Source: Candidatus Firestoneibacteriota bacterium (GTDB lineage: Bacteria > Oederibacteriota > JAAXVQ01). Taken from it: a DNA stretch of 5,676 nucleotides. The stretch spans positions 1-5,676 of the forward strand of contig JAAXVQ010000157.1 in NCBI GenBank assembly GCA_013335425.1. The letters are read 5' to 3'. The position numbers and the translations under genes are program-made. The number at the start of each line of letters is the position of its first letter. Position 1 is the first letter of the stretch. Under the pieces are notes generated by a model. It had not been told where the DNA came from and searched no databases. It worked only from the letters and a program-made list of their open reading frames with translations. Positions 5,358-5,676 of the stretch are shown here, one piece after another.

Positions 5358-5368
5358 AAAATAAAAGC

Positions 5369-5676
5369 CTATTTCCCGGAACTTGGTTTCTTCTCGGTCT
5401 CGGCCGGTTTTACGCCGCCCGTGCGGACATAGAGCCGCAGATGACGCCGGCCGGCAACTTGCGACCCGGCGTTGCCCGCGGAAACCAAAAATAAATATTT
5501 TTTATTGTTATATTCCGGCTTATCGGGGATTTCCAGCCACATTTTAAAATTTTCTTTGGATTTCCCCGGCACGGTAATTTGACTTTTTTCGAAACTCAGA
5601 AACGCGGGGTCAGGGCAAGGTTCAAATTGCTCGTCTTTGACATTCACCGTGCCGGGCGCCAAACTCGACAGGCCGA
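5369..5676 (-). CDS. C-terminal part of a protein with the same Ig-like module, cut by the right window edge
   Basis: The frame is open from the window edge to a TAG at 5371-5369 and shows 101 residues. A TTG at 5662-5660 is possible as a start, but the codons before it are open and the module would be cut, so the gene almost certainly begins outside the window. The visible part matches the second half of both modules in the 329-residue protein: FEPCPDPAFLSF, then ITVPGKSKENF, then EIPDKPEYNNKKYLFLVS, then a final strand LRLYVRT. The tail after it is rich in K, P and E (VKPAETEKKPSSGK) and probably flexible. Protein export is expected from the relative but the signal region is not visible. 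It precedes the secreted 241-residue gene by 320 bp on the same strand. Function is not known. Confidence 0.82.
   Translation of the reverse strand, partial: GLSSLAPGTVNVKDEQFEPCPDPAFLSFEKSQITVPGKSKENFKMWLEIPDKPEYNNKKYLFLVSAGNAGSQVAGRRHLRLYVRTGGVKPAETEKKPSSGK

Overview
The window reads as chromosomal DNA of a free-living bacterium. All five supported genes lie on the minus strand, so transcription runs from high to low coordinates. Three of the genes have clear Shine-Dalgarno sequences, which argues against Bacteroidetes. The secreted proteins carry ordinary Sec-type signals. The mixture of a GH94 phosphorylase with uncharacterised secreted beta-rich proteins is, from general impression only, what I would expect from an uncultivated Gram-negative-type lineage such as Omnitrophota or Elusimicrobiota. 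No taxonomic marker is present, so this is a weak guess. I see no tRNA, rRNA, CRISPR array, transposase or phage gene.

Right half (5676 down to 3188): a cluster of secreted proteins. It begins with the C-terminal end of a gene cut by the window edge (5369-5676). A control region of about 320 bp follows (5049-5368). It holds a palindrome, a 16-bp tandem repeat, a widely spaced 10-bp inverted repeat and candidate promoters. Next comes a 241-residue exported protein with a classic signal peptide (4323-5048). A long hairpin (4253-4303) separates it from a 329-residue exported or anchored protein (3237-4226), which ends at a plausible intrinsic terminator (3188-3218). The partial gene and the 329-residue protein share one module: the 329-residue protein has two copies in tandem and the visible part of the partial gene has the end of a third. 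The order module protein, small abundant-looking secreted protein, module protein suggests a surface-structure or envelope cassette with a major subunit and accessory beta-sandwich proteins. That role is inferred.

Left half: after a 333-bp spacer with its own candidate promoter (2949-2977) comes an 805-residue GH94 glycoside phosphorylase (486-2903). The catalytic and phosphate-binding residues are essentially in place, but the sugar specificity is uncertain. An AT-rich intergenic region with several inverted repeats (124-485) then leads to a very good sigma70-type promoter, a strong Shine-Dalgarno sequence and the first 37 codons of another minus-strand gene leaving the window (1-112).

The phosphorylase appears to be a separate transcription unit for intracellular disaccharide breakdown. 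The sequence shows no direct functional link between it and the secreted cluster.
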